A stretch of DNA of 64,000 nucleotides from Bradyrhizobium sp. Arg816 (GTDB taxonomy: Bacteria > Pseudomonadota > Alphaproteobacteria > Rhizobiales > Xanthobacteraceae). A model generated the notes under the pieces. The model saw nothing but the letters and a program-made list of their open reading frames with translations. It was not told where the DNA came from and made no database searches. Below are positions 37,857 through 45,773 of the stretch, one piece after another. Within the stretch, counting starts at the first letter, position 1. Every line of letters starts with the position of its first letter. Location of the stretch: contig NZ_JAPRAQ010000014.1 in the NCBI RefSeq assembly GCF_029989365.1, positions 124,001 through 188,000 of the forward strand, in the 5' to 3' direction. A program made the translations under genes and the position numbers.

Positions 37857-38246
37857 ATGGCTTCGAACGTCGTCGCGCGCCGTTGCGCGATGTTTTTCTT
37901 TGCGCTGTCGGTTTGTGTCGCCGGCGCGCGCTACATCACGGATGCGCATGCTGCCGGTGCGTTTGCGGTCGGCAAGTGCGGGGCCTATGGCCAGGCTTTT
38001 GATTACGGCGCCGAGCACGAGGCCCGTGCCGCCGCTCAGAAGCAGTGCAAGGGCGATTGCACGACGGTGACGATGAAGCGCGCCTGCGCCGCGATGTCGG
38101 TCGATATGTCCAACCCTTGCGGCGCCTATGGCTATGCCGTGAAGCCGAAGATATCGGCCTCGCTCAATGCCGCCACGCGCGAGTGCTACAAATACGGCGG
38201 CAAGGAATGCGTGATCCGCGCCTGGGCCTGCGACGCCAAGGGATAA
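37857..38246 (+). CDS. Secreted Cys-rich DUF4189 protein
   Basis: 129 aa. Start at the ATG at 37857 after GGGGAGGGG. A signal peptide covers about 1-32 (FFFALSVCVAGARYITDAHA). The mature part has six or more cysteines in a DUF4189-like pattern: KCGAYGQAFDYG, QCKGDCTTV, RACAAMS and ECYKYGGKECVIRAWACD. The cysteines likely form disulfides in the periplasm or outside. Function unknown. It diverges from the avidin-like gene. Confidence 0.78.
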   Translation: MASNVVARRCAMFFFALSVCVAGARYITDAHAAGAFAVGKCGAYGQAFDYGAEHEARAAAQKQCKGDCTTVTMKRACAAMSVDMSNPCGAYGYAVKPKISASLNAATRECYKYGGKECVIRAWACDAKG

Positions 38247-38319
38247 TCTTCCTGCTGTCATTGACGATGCAACGGGTACCGAGTGATGCGCGGACCGGAG
38301 CATTCAAAATACAGCCGCC

Positions 38320-38733
38320 TCATCCCGGCGGCATGCCCGCGAATTTCGGCAGGTCGGGATCGAGACGATCCCAATCATGTCCGCGTGCGGCATAGGTGAC
38401 CACCTGCGGCTTGTAGCGGGCGGGCTCGTCGAGGCTTGCGGCGCGGATGGTGAAGATGTCGGGCATTGCGGCGAAGGTCATGTAGACCGGCAAGCCGCAC
38501 TGCGTGCAGAAACCGCGCGTCTTCACGTTGCCGCTGTCGCCGACCATGTCCCAATGCTTCGCCTCGCCGGTCAGCGTGACAGCTTCGCGCGCGAAGGTCA
38601 TGTACGAGCCGTGGCCGCTGCCGCTTTCGCGCTGGCAGTCCCGGCACTGGCAGTGATTGCTGAACAGCGGCTCACCCAGAATCGAATAGCGGATCGCGCC
38701 GCAGGCGCAGCCGCCGGTAAAAGGCTTGGTCAT
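38320..38733 (-). CDS. GFA family (glutathione-dependent formaldehyde-activating) protein
   Basis: 137 aa zinc-binding protein with the CENP-V/GFA fold. The zinc ligands are visible: GGCACGAIRYS, CQCRDCQRES and GFCTQCGLPVY. Members are called GFA-like but most are not shown to act on formaldehyde. The ATG at 38733 is used. It lies 15 bases after the AHSA1-domain gene on the same strand, so it belongs to the ArsR-AHSA1-GFA unit. Confidence 0.88.
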   Translation of the reverse strand: MTKPFTGGCACGAIRYSILGEPLFSNHCQCRDCQRESGSGHGSYMTFAREAVTLTGEAKHWDMVGDSGNVKTRGFCTQCGLPVYMTFAAMPDIFTIRAASLDEPARYKPQVVTYAARGHDWDRLDPDLPKFAGMPPG

Positions 38734-38748
38734 CGAAAGATCTCCCAC

Positions 38749-39222
38749 TCACTTCTCGCCACTGATCTCGTCGAGCTGGCGGACGACCTTCTTCCAGCCG
38801 CCGCTCATGACCGTGTAGGCCGACTCGTTCATCGGCATGACGAAGCCCGCATGCACCAGGCGGATCCGCGTGCCGGCTTCGATGGGGGTGAGGGACCACG
38901 TCACGACGGTGTCGAGCGGCGCGCCGTAGCCGGTGTTGCGTTCGTCGCCGCCCTTCCAGGCATAGACGAGGCGCCGGTTCGGTATCACTTCGAGAACCCG
39001 GCAATGGATGACGCCGTCCCAGTTGCCGCCCGGCGTGGTCTGGAACGTGAAGGCCTTACCCTCGATGGCTTCGAAGCCGGTCGGCTGCATCAGCCAGCGC
39101 GCGATCAACTGGGCGCTGGTCAGCGTCTTCCAGATCGTCTCGGGCGCGTGAGGGAAGACCTCCTCCAAAACAATGTCTTGAACGACGTCTTTTGTCTCGG
39201 CTTTGAACTCGGCTGCACTCAC
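38749..39222 (-). CDS. SRPBCC/AHSA1 domain protein
   Basis: 157 aa of the activator-of-Hsp90-ATPase-like START fold. EVFPHAPETIWKTLTSAQLIARWLM and the C-terminal GGWKKVVRQLDEI are family hallmarks. The start is GTG in a GTGA overlap with the stop of the ArsR-type gene. The ArsR + AHSA1 gene pair is widespread; its substrates are mostly hydrophobic ligands of unknown identity. Confidence 0.87.
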   Translation of the reverse strand: MSAAEFKAETKDVVQDIVLEEVFPHAPETIWKTLTSAQLIARWLMQPTGFEAIEGKAFTFQTTPGGNWDGVIHCRVLEVIPNRRLVYAWKGGDERNTGYGAPLDTVVTWSLTPIEAGTRIRLVHAGFVMPMNESAYTVMSGGWKKVVRQLDEISGEK

Positions 39223-39554
39223 GGATCGATCTCCTTCAAGAGGTCACGCAGGTTCTGGAAGCGCTCGCGCCAGAACACGCCGTAATGGTCCATCCAGCTG
39301 ACCAGCGGCTCGAGTCCTTGCGGCGCGGCGCGGTAATAGACGTTGCGGCCCTCGGCGCGCTCGGCGACGAGGCCGGCCTGCTTCAGCGACTTCAGGTGCT
39401 GCGAGATCGCGCCCTGCGTTACGCCGCTGCCGCGGGTGAGCTCGGCGACGCTGATCTCCTTGCTCTCGAACACTCGCTCGAACACGGCACGGCGCGTCGG
39501 ATCGGCGAGGGCGCGCATCACGGTGGTGACGGGATTTGGGGCGGCTTCGATCAT
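39219..39554 (-). CDS. ArsR-family transcriptional regulator
   Basis: Winged-helix repressor, 111 aa from the ATG at 39554. The DNA-binding part reads ADPTRRAVFERVFESKEISV and then TQGAISQHLKSLKQAGLV. No CxC metal motif is seen, so it is not a metal sensor; such members regulate the adjacent AHSA1 gene. Two other in-frame ATGs lie at 39560 and 39590. I prefer 39554 because the promoter at 39562-39590 overlaps the upstream ones and would start transcription near 39555, giving a leaderless mRNA. Confidence 0.82.
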   Translation of the reverse strand: MIEAAPNPVTTVMRALADPTRRAVFERVFESKEISVAELTRGSGVTQGAISQHLKSLKQAGLVAERAEGRNVYYRAAPQGLEPLVSWMDHYGVFWRERFQNLRDLLKEIDP

Positions 39555-39561
39555 GAGCATT

Positions 39562-39590
39562 CGATTAGCAGGCGCTAATGCATTAGTCAA
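39562..39590 (-). promoter_or_regulatory. Candidate promoter and palindrome of the ArsR-type gene
   Basis: On the minus strand TTGACT at 39590-39585 is followed 17 bases later by TAATCG at 39567-39562. Between them lies the 12-base perfect palindrome CTAATGCATTAG (39575-39586), a suitable operator for a dimeric ArsR protein. The -10 is weak. Predicted transcription starts at the third in-frame ATG. Confidence 0.45.
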
Positions 39591-39628
39591 CGCTAATTTG
39601 TTAGCTCGTATAGGGCTGGATCGGTATC

Positions 39629-39657
39629 TTGACTATGACTGACCAGTCAGTCATAAA
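39629..39657 (+). promoter_or_regulatory. Promoter of the TetR-export operon
   Basis: TTGACT at 39629-39634, a 17-base spacer and CATAAA at 39652-39657. The start of transcription would fall on or next to the ATG at 39664, implying a leaderless transcript. The operator at 39634-39655 fills the whole spacer. Confidence 0.55.
39634..39655. promoter_or_regulatory. TetR-type operator, 22 bases
   Basis: Perfect 10-base arms TATGACTGAC and GTCAGTCATA flank a central CA. It lies between the -35 and -10 and ends nine bases before the TetR start codon. Autorepression of the TetR-HlyD-ABC operon by its first gene product is strongly suggested. Confidence 0.75.
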
Positions 39658-39663
39658 TGGAGC

Positions 39664-40353
39664 ATGACAAAGGAGCCAACCAAAGCAGCGACGCCAACCG
39701 CAGCTCGCGCCGATGCGAAGGGCCGTGCGCCCGCCGACGCCGCGCCCGCGTCGAACCGTGCCACGCGTGCGGCCGAGCGTCGGTCGGCCATCGTGGAAGC
39801 GGCGATGGAGGAGTTCATCGCGCGTGGCTTTGCCGCGACGCGGCTCGACGACATCGCCAGGCGGGCAGGCGTGGCCAAGGGCACGATCTACCTGCACTTC
39901 AAGGACAAGGAATCGATGTTCGAGGAGCTGGTGCGCACTGTGATCGTGCCGGTCGTGGCGAAGCTGAATGCGCTGCCGCCGCCGACGGGCTCGGTGCGCG
40001 ATCTCGTCGAGGCCTTCGCCGGCAATTTCCTCAGGGAAGTCATCGGCACGAGGCGAGGCGATCTCGTGCGATTGATCGTGGCGGAAGGGCCGCGCTTTCC
40101 GTCCGTCGCCGATTTTTACTACCGAGAGGTGGTCTCGCGCGGGATCGCCGGTATGCGCGCGCTGATCGAGCTCGGCATTGCCCGCGGCGAGATCCGCGAG
40201 AAGAACCTCGCGCGTTATCCGCAGATCCTGGTCGCCCCCGCGATGATCGCGGTGATCTGGCAGAGCCTGTTTGCACGGCACGCGCCGCTCGACGCCCAGG
40301 ACATGCTGCGCGTCCATCTCGATCTGATTTTTGGCGAACGGAGGACGACATGA
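39664..40353 (+). CDS. TetR family regulator of an ABC export operon
   Basis: 229 aa. After a 35-residue Ala/Arg-rich N-terminal tail, the helix-turn-helix is at about 55-82 with RLDDIARRAGVAKGTIYLHF. The C-terminal domain with VRDLVEAFAGNFLREV resembles the AcrR/TetR_C groups linked to efflux. It overlaps the membrane fusion protein gene by four bases (ATGA) and so is the first gene of the operon it likely represses. Confidence 0.92.
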   Translation: MTKEPTKAATPTAARADAKGRAPADAAPASNRATRAAERRSAIVEAAMEEFIARGFAATRLDDIARRAGVAKGTIYLHFKDKESMFEELVRTVIVPVVAKLNALPPPTGSVRDLVEAFAGNFLREVIGTRRGDLVRLIVAEGPRFPSVADFYYREVVSRGIAGMRALIELGIARGEIREKNLARYPQILVAPAMIAVIWQSLFARHAPLDAQDMLRVHLDLIFGERRTT

Positions 40354-41138
40354 GGTCGTCACGAGCATTTTTTGCATTTGCATTGGCCGCCGTCCTTGCA
40401 ACCGGCCTTGCCGGTTGCAAGGACAAGCGCGATCCCGGATTTCAGGGTTGGGTCGAGGCCGACATGATCTTCGTCAGCCCGGACGAAGCGGGCCGGGTGA
40501 CGAAGCTCAATGTCCGCGAGGGTGACGAGGTGAAGGTCGGCGATGCCCTCTATTCCGTCGACGACGATCTCCAGCTTGCCGACCTCAATCAGAACAAGGC
40601 GACACTGGCCAATGCGCAGCAGACCTATGATCGCGCGGCCTCGCTGAACAAAACCGGCTCCGGTACGCAGGCCAATCTCGATTCCGCGGTGTCGTCCTTG
40701 CGTGTTGCCGAAGCAAGGGTTGCGACGTCGGAGACGCGAATGGCGCGGCGCAGGGGCTTTGCGCCCGTTGCCGGCACTATCCAGCAGATCTATTTCCGCG
40801 AGGGCGAGATGGTGGCGGCGCAGCGGCCGGTGCTCTCGATCATGCCGCCCGGCAACATGAAGCTGCGCTTCTTCGTGCCCGAGACCGAGCTGCCGAAGCT
40901 TGCGATCGGCGACACGGTGCGCATCTCATGCGACAATTGCGCGGCCGATCTCACCGCAAAGATCTATTTCATCGCGACCTCGGCCGAATACACTCCGCCC
41001 GTCATCTACAGCCTCGATGAGCGCAACAAGCTGGTCTATTTGATCCAGGCGCGGCCCTCGCGGCCCGATGCCCTGCGGGTCGGACAGCCGATCGACGTCT
41101 ATCTCCATCCAAAAACGCCGGTGGCGGACAAGCGATGA
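40350..41138 (+). CDS. HlyD-type membrane fusion lipoprotein
   Basis: 262 aa periplasmic adaptor of an ABC exporter. The N-terminus is a lipoprotein signal with lipobox LAGC and Cys23. A biotinyl-lipoyl-like part has VSPDEAGRVTKLNVREGDEV, a coiled-coil hairpin lies at about 75-130 (LADLNQNKATLANAQQTYDR), and the return lipoyl half has APVAGTIQQIYFREGEMV. It is similar to YbhG/HlyD adaptors that pair with YbhFSR-type ABC-2 pumps. Overlaps the ATPase gene by four bases. Confidence 0.9.
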   Translation: MRSSRAFFAFALAAVLATGLAGCKDKRDPGFQGWVEADMIFVSPDEAGRVTKLNVREGDEVKVGDALYSVDDDLQLADLNQNKATLANAQQTYDRAASLNKTGSGTQANLDSAVSSLRVAEARVATSETRMARRRGFAPVAGTIQQIYFREGEMVAAQRPVLSIMPPGNMKLRFFVPETELPKLAIGDTVRISCDNCAADLTAKIYFIATSAEYTPPVIYSLDERNKLVYLIQARPSRPDALRVGQPIDVYLHPKTPVADKR

Positions 41139-42067
41139 ACGGCGGCAACGGCATCGCGATCGACGTCAAGGGCCTGACCAAGTCGTTCGGCGGCCGCGAG
41201 GTCGTGCACGATCTGTCGATGCAGGTGAAGCGCGGCTCGATCTACGGCTTCCTCGGGCCGAACGGCTCGGGCAAGACCACCACCATCCGCATCCTCTGCG
41301 GCCTGCTCACGCCCGACAGCGGCGAGGGCACCTGCCTCGGCTACGACATCCGGCGCGATGCCGAAAAGATCAAGCGCCAGGTCGGCTACATGACCCAGCG
41401 CTTCAGCCTGTACCAGGACCTCTCGGTTCGCGAGAACCTCGAATTCGTCGCGCGGCTCTATGGCCTCGCTGACGCACGCGGTGCCGCGCGCGACATGATC
41501 AAGCGGCTCGGGCTGTCGGGGCGCGAGGAGCAGCTCGCGGGCGAGCTCTCCGGCGGCTGGAAGCAGCGGCTCGCGCTCGGGGCCTGCACGCTGCCCAGTC
41601 CGAAACTGTTGCTGCTGGACGAGCCGACCGCCGGCGTCGATCCCAAGGCGCGGCGCGATTTCTGGAACGAGATCCATGCGCTCGCGGCCGACGGCCTCAC
41701 CGTCCTGGTCTCGACCCACTACATGGACGAGGCCGAACGCTGCCACGAGATCGCCTACATCGCCTACGGCCATCTCCTGGCGCACGGCACGGTGGAGGAA
41801 GTGATCGCGAAGTCCGCCCTGACGACCTACACCGTGACGGGCGAGGAACTCAACGGGCTCACGGCCGCGCTCACCGGCAAGCCCGGCGTGGACATGGTGG
41901 CACCGTTCGGCACCTCGCTGCACGTTTCCGGGCGCGACGTCGCCGCGCTCGAGGCCAGCATCGCGCCGTGGCGCGAGAAGGGCGGCCTGCACTGGCACGA
42001 ATCATCGCCCTCGCTCGAAGACGTGTTCATCGAATTGATGAGCCGTTCCAGGGATAATTTCCAATGA
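41135..42067 (+). CDS. ABC exporter ATPase
   Basis: 310 aa. Walker A GPNGSGKTTTIRIL, Q-loop MTQRFSLYQDL, signature LSGGWKQRLALG and Walker B LLLLDEPTAGVDP are all present; a C-terminal region of about 80 residues follows as in CcmA/YbhF-type drug-export ATPases. It works with the ABC-2 permease encoded next and the HlyD lipoprotein. Confidence 0.93.
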   Translation: MNGGNGIAIDVKGLTKSFGGREVVHDLSMQVKRGSIYGFLGPNGSGKTTTIRILCGLLTPDSGEGTCLGYDIRRDAEKIKRQVGYMTQRFSLYQDLSVRENLEFVARLYGLADARGAARDMIKRLGLSGREEQLAGELSGGWKQRLALGACTLPSPKLLLLDEPTAGVDPKARRDFWNEIHALAADGLTVLVSTHYMDEAERCHEIAYIAYGHLLAHGTVEEVIAKSALTTYTVTGEELNGLTAALTGKPGVDMVAPFGTSLHVSGRDVAALEASIAPWREKGGLHWHESSPSLEDVFIELMSRSRDNFQ

Positions 42068-43227
42068 GCGCCGCCGATCACCCCGCACCCGCGCACGAGA
42101 TCCGCGAGCGCTTCGGCTTCTGGAAGCGCTCCTATGCGATGCTGGTCAAGGAGTTCATTCAGCTCAAGCGCGACCGCGTCTCGTTCGCGATGATCGTGAT
42201 GCTGCCGGTGATGCAGCTTCTGCTGTTCGGCTACGCCATCAACACCACGCCGCACAATCTGCCGAGCGCGGTGCTGCTCCAGGAGGATTCGGATCTTGCC
42301 CGCTCGGTGCTGAAGGCGCTGGAGAACACCGCCTATTTCCGCTTCATCTACGAGGTGCACGACGTCGACGATTTCGACAACCTCCTGAAGTCGGGCAAGG
42401 TGCTGTTCGGTGTCGAGATTCCGCGCGGCTTCGAGCGGGCGGTGCGGCGCGGCGACAGGCCGGCGCTGCTGGTTGCGGCCGACGCCACCGATCCCGTTGC
42501 GGCCAGCGCTGCGCTCGGCTCGCTCGGCATGGTCGTGCAGACCGCGCTTGCACACGATCTCTATATCGGCAATCCGCCCGAGATGCCGTTCGAGATCCGC
42601 GCGCATGCGCGCTACAATCCGGCCGCGTCGTCCAGCCTCAATATCGTGCCGGGCCTCGTCGGCACCATCCTCACCATGACCATGCTGATCTTCACCGCGC
42701 TCTCGGTCACCCGCGAGGTCGAGCGGGGCACCATGGAGAGCCTGCTGTCGATGCCGATCAAGCCGGTCGAGGTGATGTTCGGCAAGATCGTTCCTTATGT
42801 GCTGGTTGGCTTCCTTCAGGCCTTCCTCATCATCGGCATCGGTGTCGGCTTGTTCGGCGTGCCCTTGCTCGGCAATCTGTTCCTGCTCGCGCTGCTGTCG
42901 ACCTTGTTCATCGCGACAAATCTGTCGATCGGCTACACCATCTCGACGGTGGTGCAGAACCAGCTCCAGGCCATGCAGATGGCCATGATGTTCTTCCTGC
43001 CGAGCATTCTGCTCTCCGGATTCATGTTCCCGTTCGCCGGCATGCCGGTCTGGGCGCAATATCTCGGTGAATGCCTGCCGCTGACCCACTACTTGCGGAT
43101 CGTCCGCGCCATCATGCTGAAGGGCGCGACCATGCAGAATTTGCGCTTCGACGCGCTGGCGCTGGCGATCCTGATGCTGGTCGCCATGACCATCGCGGTG
43201 ACGCGCTTCCGCCGCACGCTGGATTGA
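42064..43227 (+). CDS. ABC-2 type permease
   Basis: 387 aa. One helix near the N-terminus (MIVMLPVMQLLLFGYAI) is followed by a large outer domain of about 150 residues and five helices from about 195 onward, the YbhS/YbhR/DrrB-like topology. EVERGTMESLLSMPIKPVEVMFGKI is the typical conserved cytoplasmic stretch. Only one permease gene is present, so it probably forms a homodimer. The exported compound is unknown. Confidence 0.92.
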   Translation: MSAADHPAPAHEIRERFGFWKRSYAMLVKEFIQLKRDRVSFAMIVMLPVMQLLLFGYAINTTPHNLPSAVLLQEDSDLARSVLKALENTAYFRFIYEVHDVDDFDNLLKSGKVLFGVEIPRGFERAVRRGDRPALLVAADATDPVAASAALGSLGMVVQTALAHDLYIGNPPEMPFEIRAHARYNPAASSSLNIVPGLVGTILTMTMLIFTALSVTREVERGTMESLLSMPIKPVEVMFGKIVPYVLVGFLQAFLIIGIGVGLFGVPLLGNLFLLALLSTLFIATNLSIGYTISTVVQNQLQAMQMAMMFFLPSILLSGFMFPFAGMPVWAQYLGECLPLTHYLRIVRAIMLKGATMQNLRFDALALAILMLVAMTIAVTRFRRTLD

Positions 43228-43256
43228 GGCAAGATGCCCCGGAATCGAGGGGCCGA

Positions 43257-44564
43257 ATGGTCAGGTTTGCCAGCAGGAAGACCCGGCAGCATGCCGTGAT
43301 GTCGGAGGAGTTCGAGCGCGAGCTGATGCGGGAAGTGCTGCGCACCGAGCTGTTGCGGGTGAGGGCGCTGATCACGACGGGCTGCGTCATGATCCTGTTC
43401 CTCACCGCAACCTACCTGATCGACCCTGCCATCGTGAACCGGATCTGGCGCGGGTCGGCGGGCCTGGTTCGGGAATACATCCTCTTGGCGGGCTTCATCC
43501 TCTTCGAGGTCTGGGTCCACAGACAGATCAGGCGAAACCTCAAGCTCGATCGCGATCTGCCGGTGATCAGGCGATACATCGGCGCCCTCATCGAAACGTC
43601 GCTGCCGACGATCATCCTGATCCTCCAGATTCGCAGCATGGGCGCTGGACCGGCGCTCGGTTTCGTGCTGCCACTGGCCTATTTCATCTTCATCATTCTT
43701 TCGACGCTGCGGCTCGATTTCTGGCTGTCCACCTTCACGGGATTTGTGGCCGCAGCCGAACTCCTGGCCGTCGCGCTGTACTACAATTCGACCAGCGACG
43801 CTGGCGAACCGCTGATCTACTTTCACGCCGTGCGCAGCACCATCATCCTGATCTGCGGCGTGCTCGCCGGCTCCGTCGGCGCGCGGCTGCGGCGGCAATT
43901 TGCCGCGAGCATCGCGGCCGCCACCGCGCGTGATCGCGTCACCAACCTGTTCGGCCAGCACGTCTCGCCGCAGGTGGTGGAGCGGCTGATGGCGGCGGGA
44001 CCCAGCGCGGGCGGCGACCTTCGCCGCGTCGCGGTGATGTTCGTCGATTTCCGCGGCTTCACTGCCGGCGCGCGGTTGCGCACCCCGCAGGAGGTGGTTG
44101 ACCGGCTCGACGGCGCGTTCGCCGTGCTGGTCGACATCCTCGATCGCCAGGGCGGCATCGTGAACAAGTTTTTGGGCGATGGCTTCCTCGCCCTGTTCGG
44201 CGCGCCGCTGGAGGCCTCCGACGCCGCGCACCGCGCGGTTGCCGCGGGCCGCGAGATGCTGGCCGCGATGGACCGTATCAACGCGCAAACGAGCTGGCCG
44301 CTGCGGATCGGCATCGGCATCCATTTCGGCGAGGTCGTTGCCGGCAATATCGGCTCGCCCCGACGCAAGGAGTATACGGTGATCGGCGACACCGTGAACT
44401 TCGCCTCGCGGCTGGAGGCACTCAACAAGGAGCTCGGCTCGCAGCTCCTGATCTCCGAGTCCGTCCGCGAGGCGCTCGGCGACGACGGTGAGGACGCCGT
44501 CGCGCTCGGCGAGGTCGCGGTTCGCGGCTACGAGCACAAGGTAGCGGTGTTTCAACTGGGGTGA
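43257..44564 (+). CDS. Membrane class III adenylate/guanylate cyclase
   Basis: 435 aa. About six hydrophobic helices occupy residues 40-220. The C-terminal cyclase domain has VAVMFVDFRGFT (first metal Asp), FLGDGFLALFGAP (second metal Asp) and VIGDTVNFASRLE with Asn of the transition-state loop; an Arg follows six residues after it. These suggest an active homodimeric enzyme making cAMP. Two start choices exist, 43257 and 43299; the first has GAGGGG close upstream. It begins 29 bases after the permease gene. Confidence 0.88.
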   Translation: MVRFASRKTRQHAVMSEEFERELMREVLRTELLRVRALITTGCVMILFLTATYLIDPAIVNRIWRGSAGLVREYILLAGFILFEVWVHRQIRRNLKLDRDLPVIRRYIGALIETSLPTIILILQIRSMGAGPALGFVLPLAYFIFIILSTLRLDFWLSTFTGFVAAAELLAVALYYNSTSDAGEPLIYFHAVRSTIILICGVLAGSVGARLRRQFAASIAAATARDRVTNLFGQHVSPQVVERLMAAGPSAGGDLRRVAVMFVDFRGFTAGARLRTPQEVVDRLDGAFAVLVDILDRQGGIVNKFLGDGFLALFGAPLEASDAAHRAVAAGREMLAAMDRINAQTSWPLRIGIGIHFGEVVAGNIGSPRRKEYTVIGDTVNFASRLEALNKELGSQLLISESVREALGDDGEDAVALGEVAVRGYEHKVAVFQLG

Positions 44565-44675
44565 GGTGCTCGCGTTTCGTTGAAGGCGCGTGATGAAATA
44601 TCTCACGGCGATTTCCGCTCGTGTTGTCAGGACGCCGAAAACTCTCGGCTTCCGATTGCCACGCGGAGAGAACCC

Positions 44676-44873
44676 ATGACCCGATTGACCCTTGTCTCGG
44701 CCGCCCTGATCGCCGCCGCCGTCTATCAAACCCAGGCCGCAGCCGCCCGCGACGTCGCCCCGCGGCGCGCTCCGCCTCAGGCGGCGGCGGATTGTGTGAG
44801 GGCGCCAGCAGAGGGCGCGTTTGCTTCAGCGCCCTACAAGCAGCCGCCCTGCACGCCGAAGGCCGCGAACTAA
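44676..44873 (+). CDS. Small secreted protein, 65 aa
   Basis: ATG at 44676 with GGAGAG six bases upstream. Signal peptide MTRLTLVSAALIAAAVYQTQ ends near AAA at about 24. The mature 40 residues are Ala/Pro-rich with two cysteines (ADCVRAP, PPCTPK). Unknown family. It stands alone between the cyclase and the GntR gene. Confidence 0.6.
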   Translation: MTRLTLVSAALIAAAVYQTQAAAARDVAPRRAPPQAAADCVRAPAEGAFASAPYKQPPCTPKAAN

Positions 44874-44956
44874 CGCGCAAGGCGGGGTCGGGTTGGCAAC
44901 ATCCGCCGGCCCGACCTCGCGTCGCCGCTCTCGCAATTGCGGTACCGTGGTAGTGC

Positions 44957-44985
44957 TTGACTCCCACTTCATATAGTCATCTATA
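44957..44985 (+). promoter_or_regulatory. Promoter of the GntR gene
   Basis: TTGACT at 44957-44962 and TCTATA at 44980-44985 with a 17-base spacer place the start of transcription at about 44992, the base before the GntR ATG. A leaderless mRNA is therefore predicted. Confidence 0.45.
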
Positions 44986-44997
44986 TGACTATATGAA
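44968..44997. promoter_or_regulatory. GntR-type operator overlapping the start codon
   Basis: Perfect 13-base arms TTCATATAGTCAT and ATGACTATATGAA are separated by CTAT, making a 30-base palindrome that covers the -10 region and the ATG at 44993. It is the longest perfect inverted repeat in the window outside dispersed repeats and is AT-rich against a GC-rich background. Autoregulation by the GntR protein is the simplest reading. Confidence 0.75.
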
Positions 44998-45724
44998 TGC
45001 AGCTCCGCACGACGACCGCCTGCCACGCTACCAGCGTCTGCGCGACGACCTCGCCGCGCGGATCAACCGCAATGAATGGCGGCCGGGCGAGCCGATCCCG
45101 TCGGAGGCCGAACTCGCGGCGCATTACGGCGTTGCGATCGGCACCGTGCGCAAAGCGATCGATCAGCTCGTTGCGGATGCCGTGCTGGAGCGCCAGCAGG
45201 GTCGCGGCACCTTCGTGCGCCGGGCGCGCTTCAACTCCTCGCTGTTCCGCTTTTTCCGCTTCCAGTCCGAGAGCGGCGAGCGGCGCGTGCCGAAGAGCCG
45301 CATCATCCGGCGCAGGAGCGTTGCGGCGAATTCTGCCGTTGCGTCGGCGCTGCGCATCCCTGTCGGCGAGCCCGTGATCAGCCTGTCGCGTCTGCGCCTG
45401 ATCGACGATGTGCCGCTGCTCGCCGAAGAAATCTGGCTCCAGCAATCGCGCTTCGCGCCGATCCTGGAGATCGACACCGCCGAATTCGGCGACCTGCTTT
45501 ATCCGCTCTACGAGGAGCGCTGCGGGGAGGTGGTGGTGTCCGCCGAGGAAATCCTGACGGTCGAAACCGCCAACGAGATGCAGGCGCGCCTGCTGCGCCT
45601 CGAAGCGCACGCACCATTGATCGTGATCGAGCGCCTCGCGCTCGACCTGGAGCGGCGGCCGATCGAATGGCGCAGGTCGCGGGGGCCGGCCGACCGGTTC
45701 CGCTACCACGCCGAGATCAGGTGA
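44993..45724 (+). CDS. GntR family regulator, HutC/UTRA subfamily
   Basis: 243 aa. The winged helix (residues 8-75) has RINRNEWRPGEPIPSEAELA and GVAIGTVRKAIDQLVADAVL; the UTRA-type ligand domain follows to the C-terminus. I start at 44993; an upstream TTG at 44957 is part of the promoter. It is the first gene of a probable unit with an MFS transporter and an amidohydrolase, so its effector may be their substrate. Confidence 0.9.
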   Translation: MNAAPHDDRLPRYQRLRDDLAARINRNEWRPGEPIPSEAELAAHYGVAIGTVRKAIDQLVADAVLERQQGRGTFVRRARFNSSLFRFFRFQSESGERRVPKSRIIRRRSVAANSAVASALRIPVGEPVISLSRLRLIDDVPLLAEEIWLQQSRFAPILEIDTAEFGDLLYPLYEERCGEVVVSAEEILTVETANEMQARLLRLEAHAPLIVIERLALDLERRPIEWRRSRGPADRFRYHAEIR

Positions 45725-45773
45725 GAGCGACGTTTCAACGACATCAAGCAATAACGAGTACAGGGTAGGAAAA

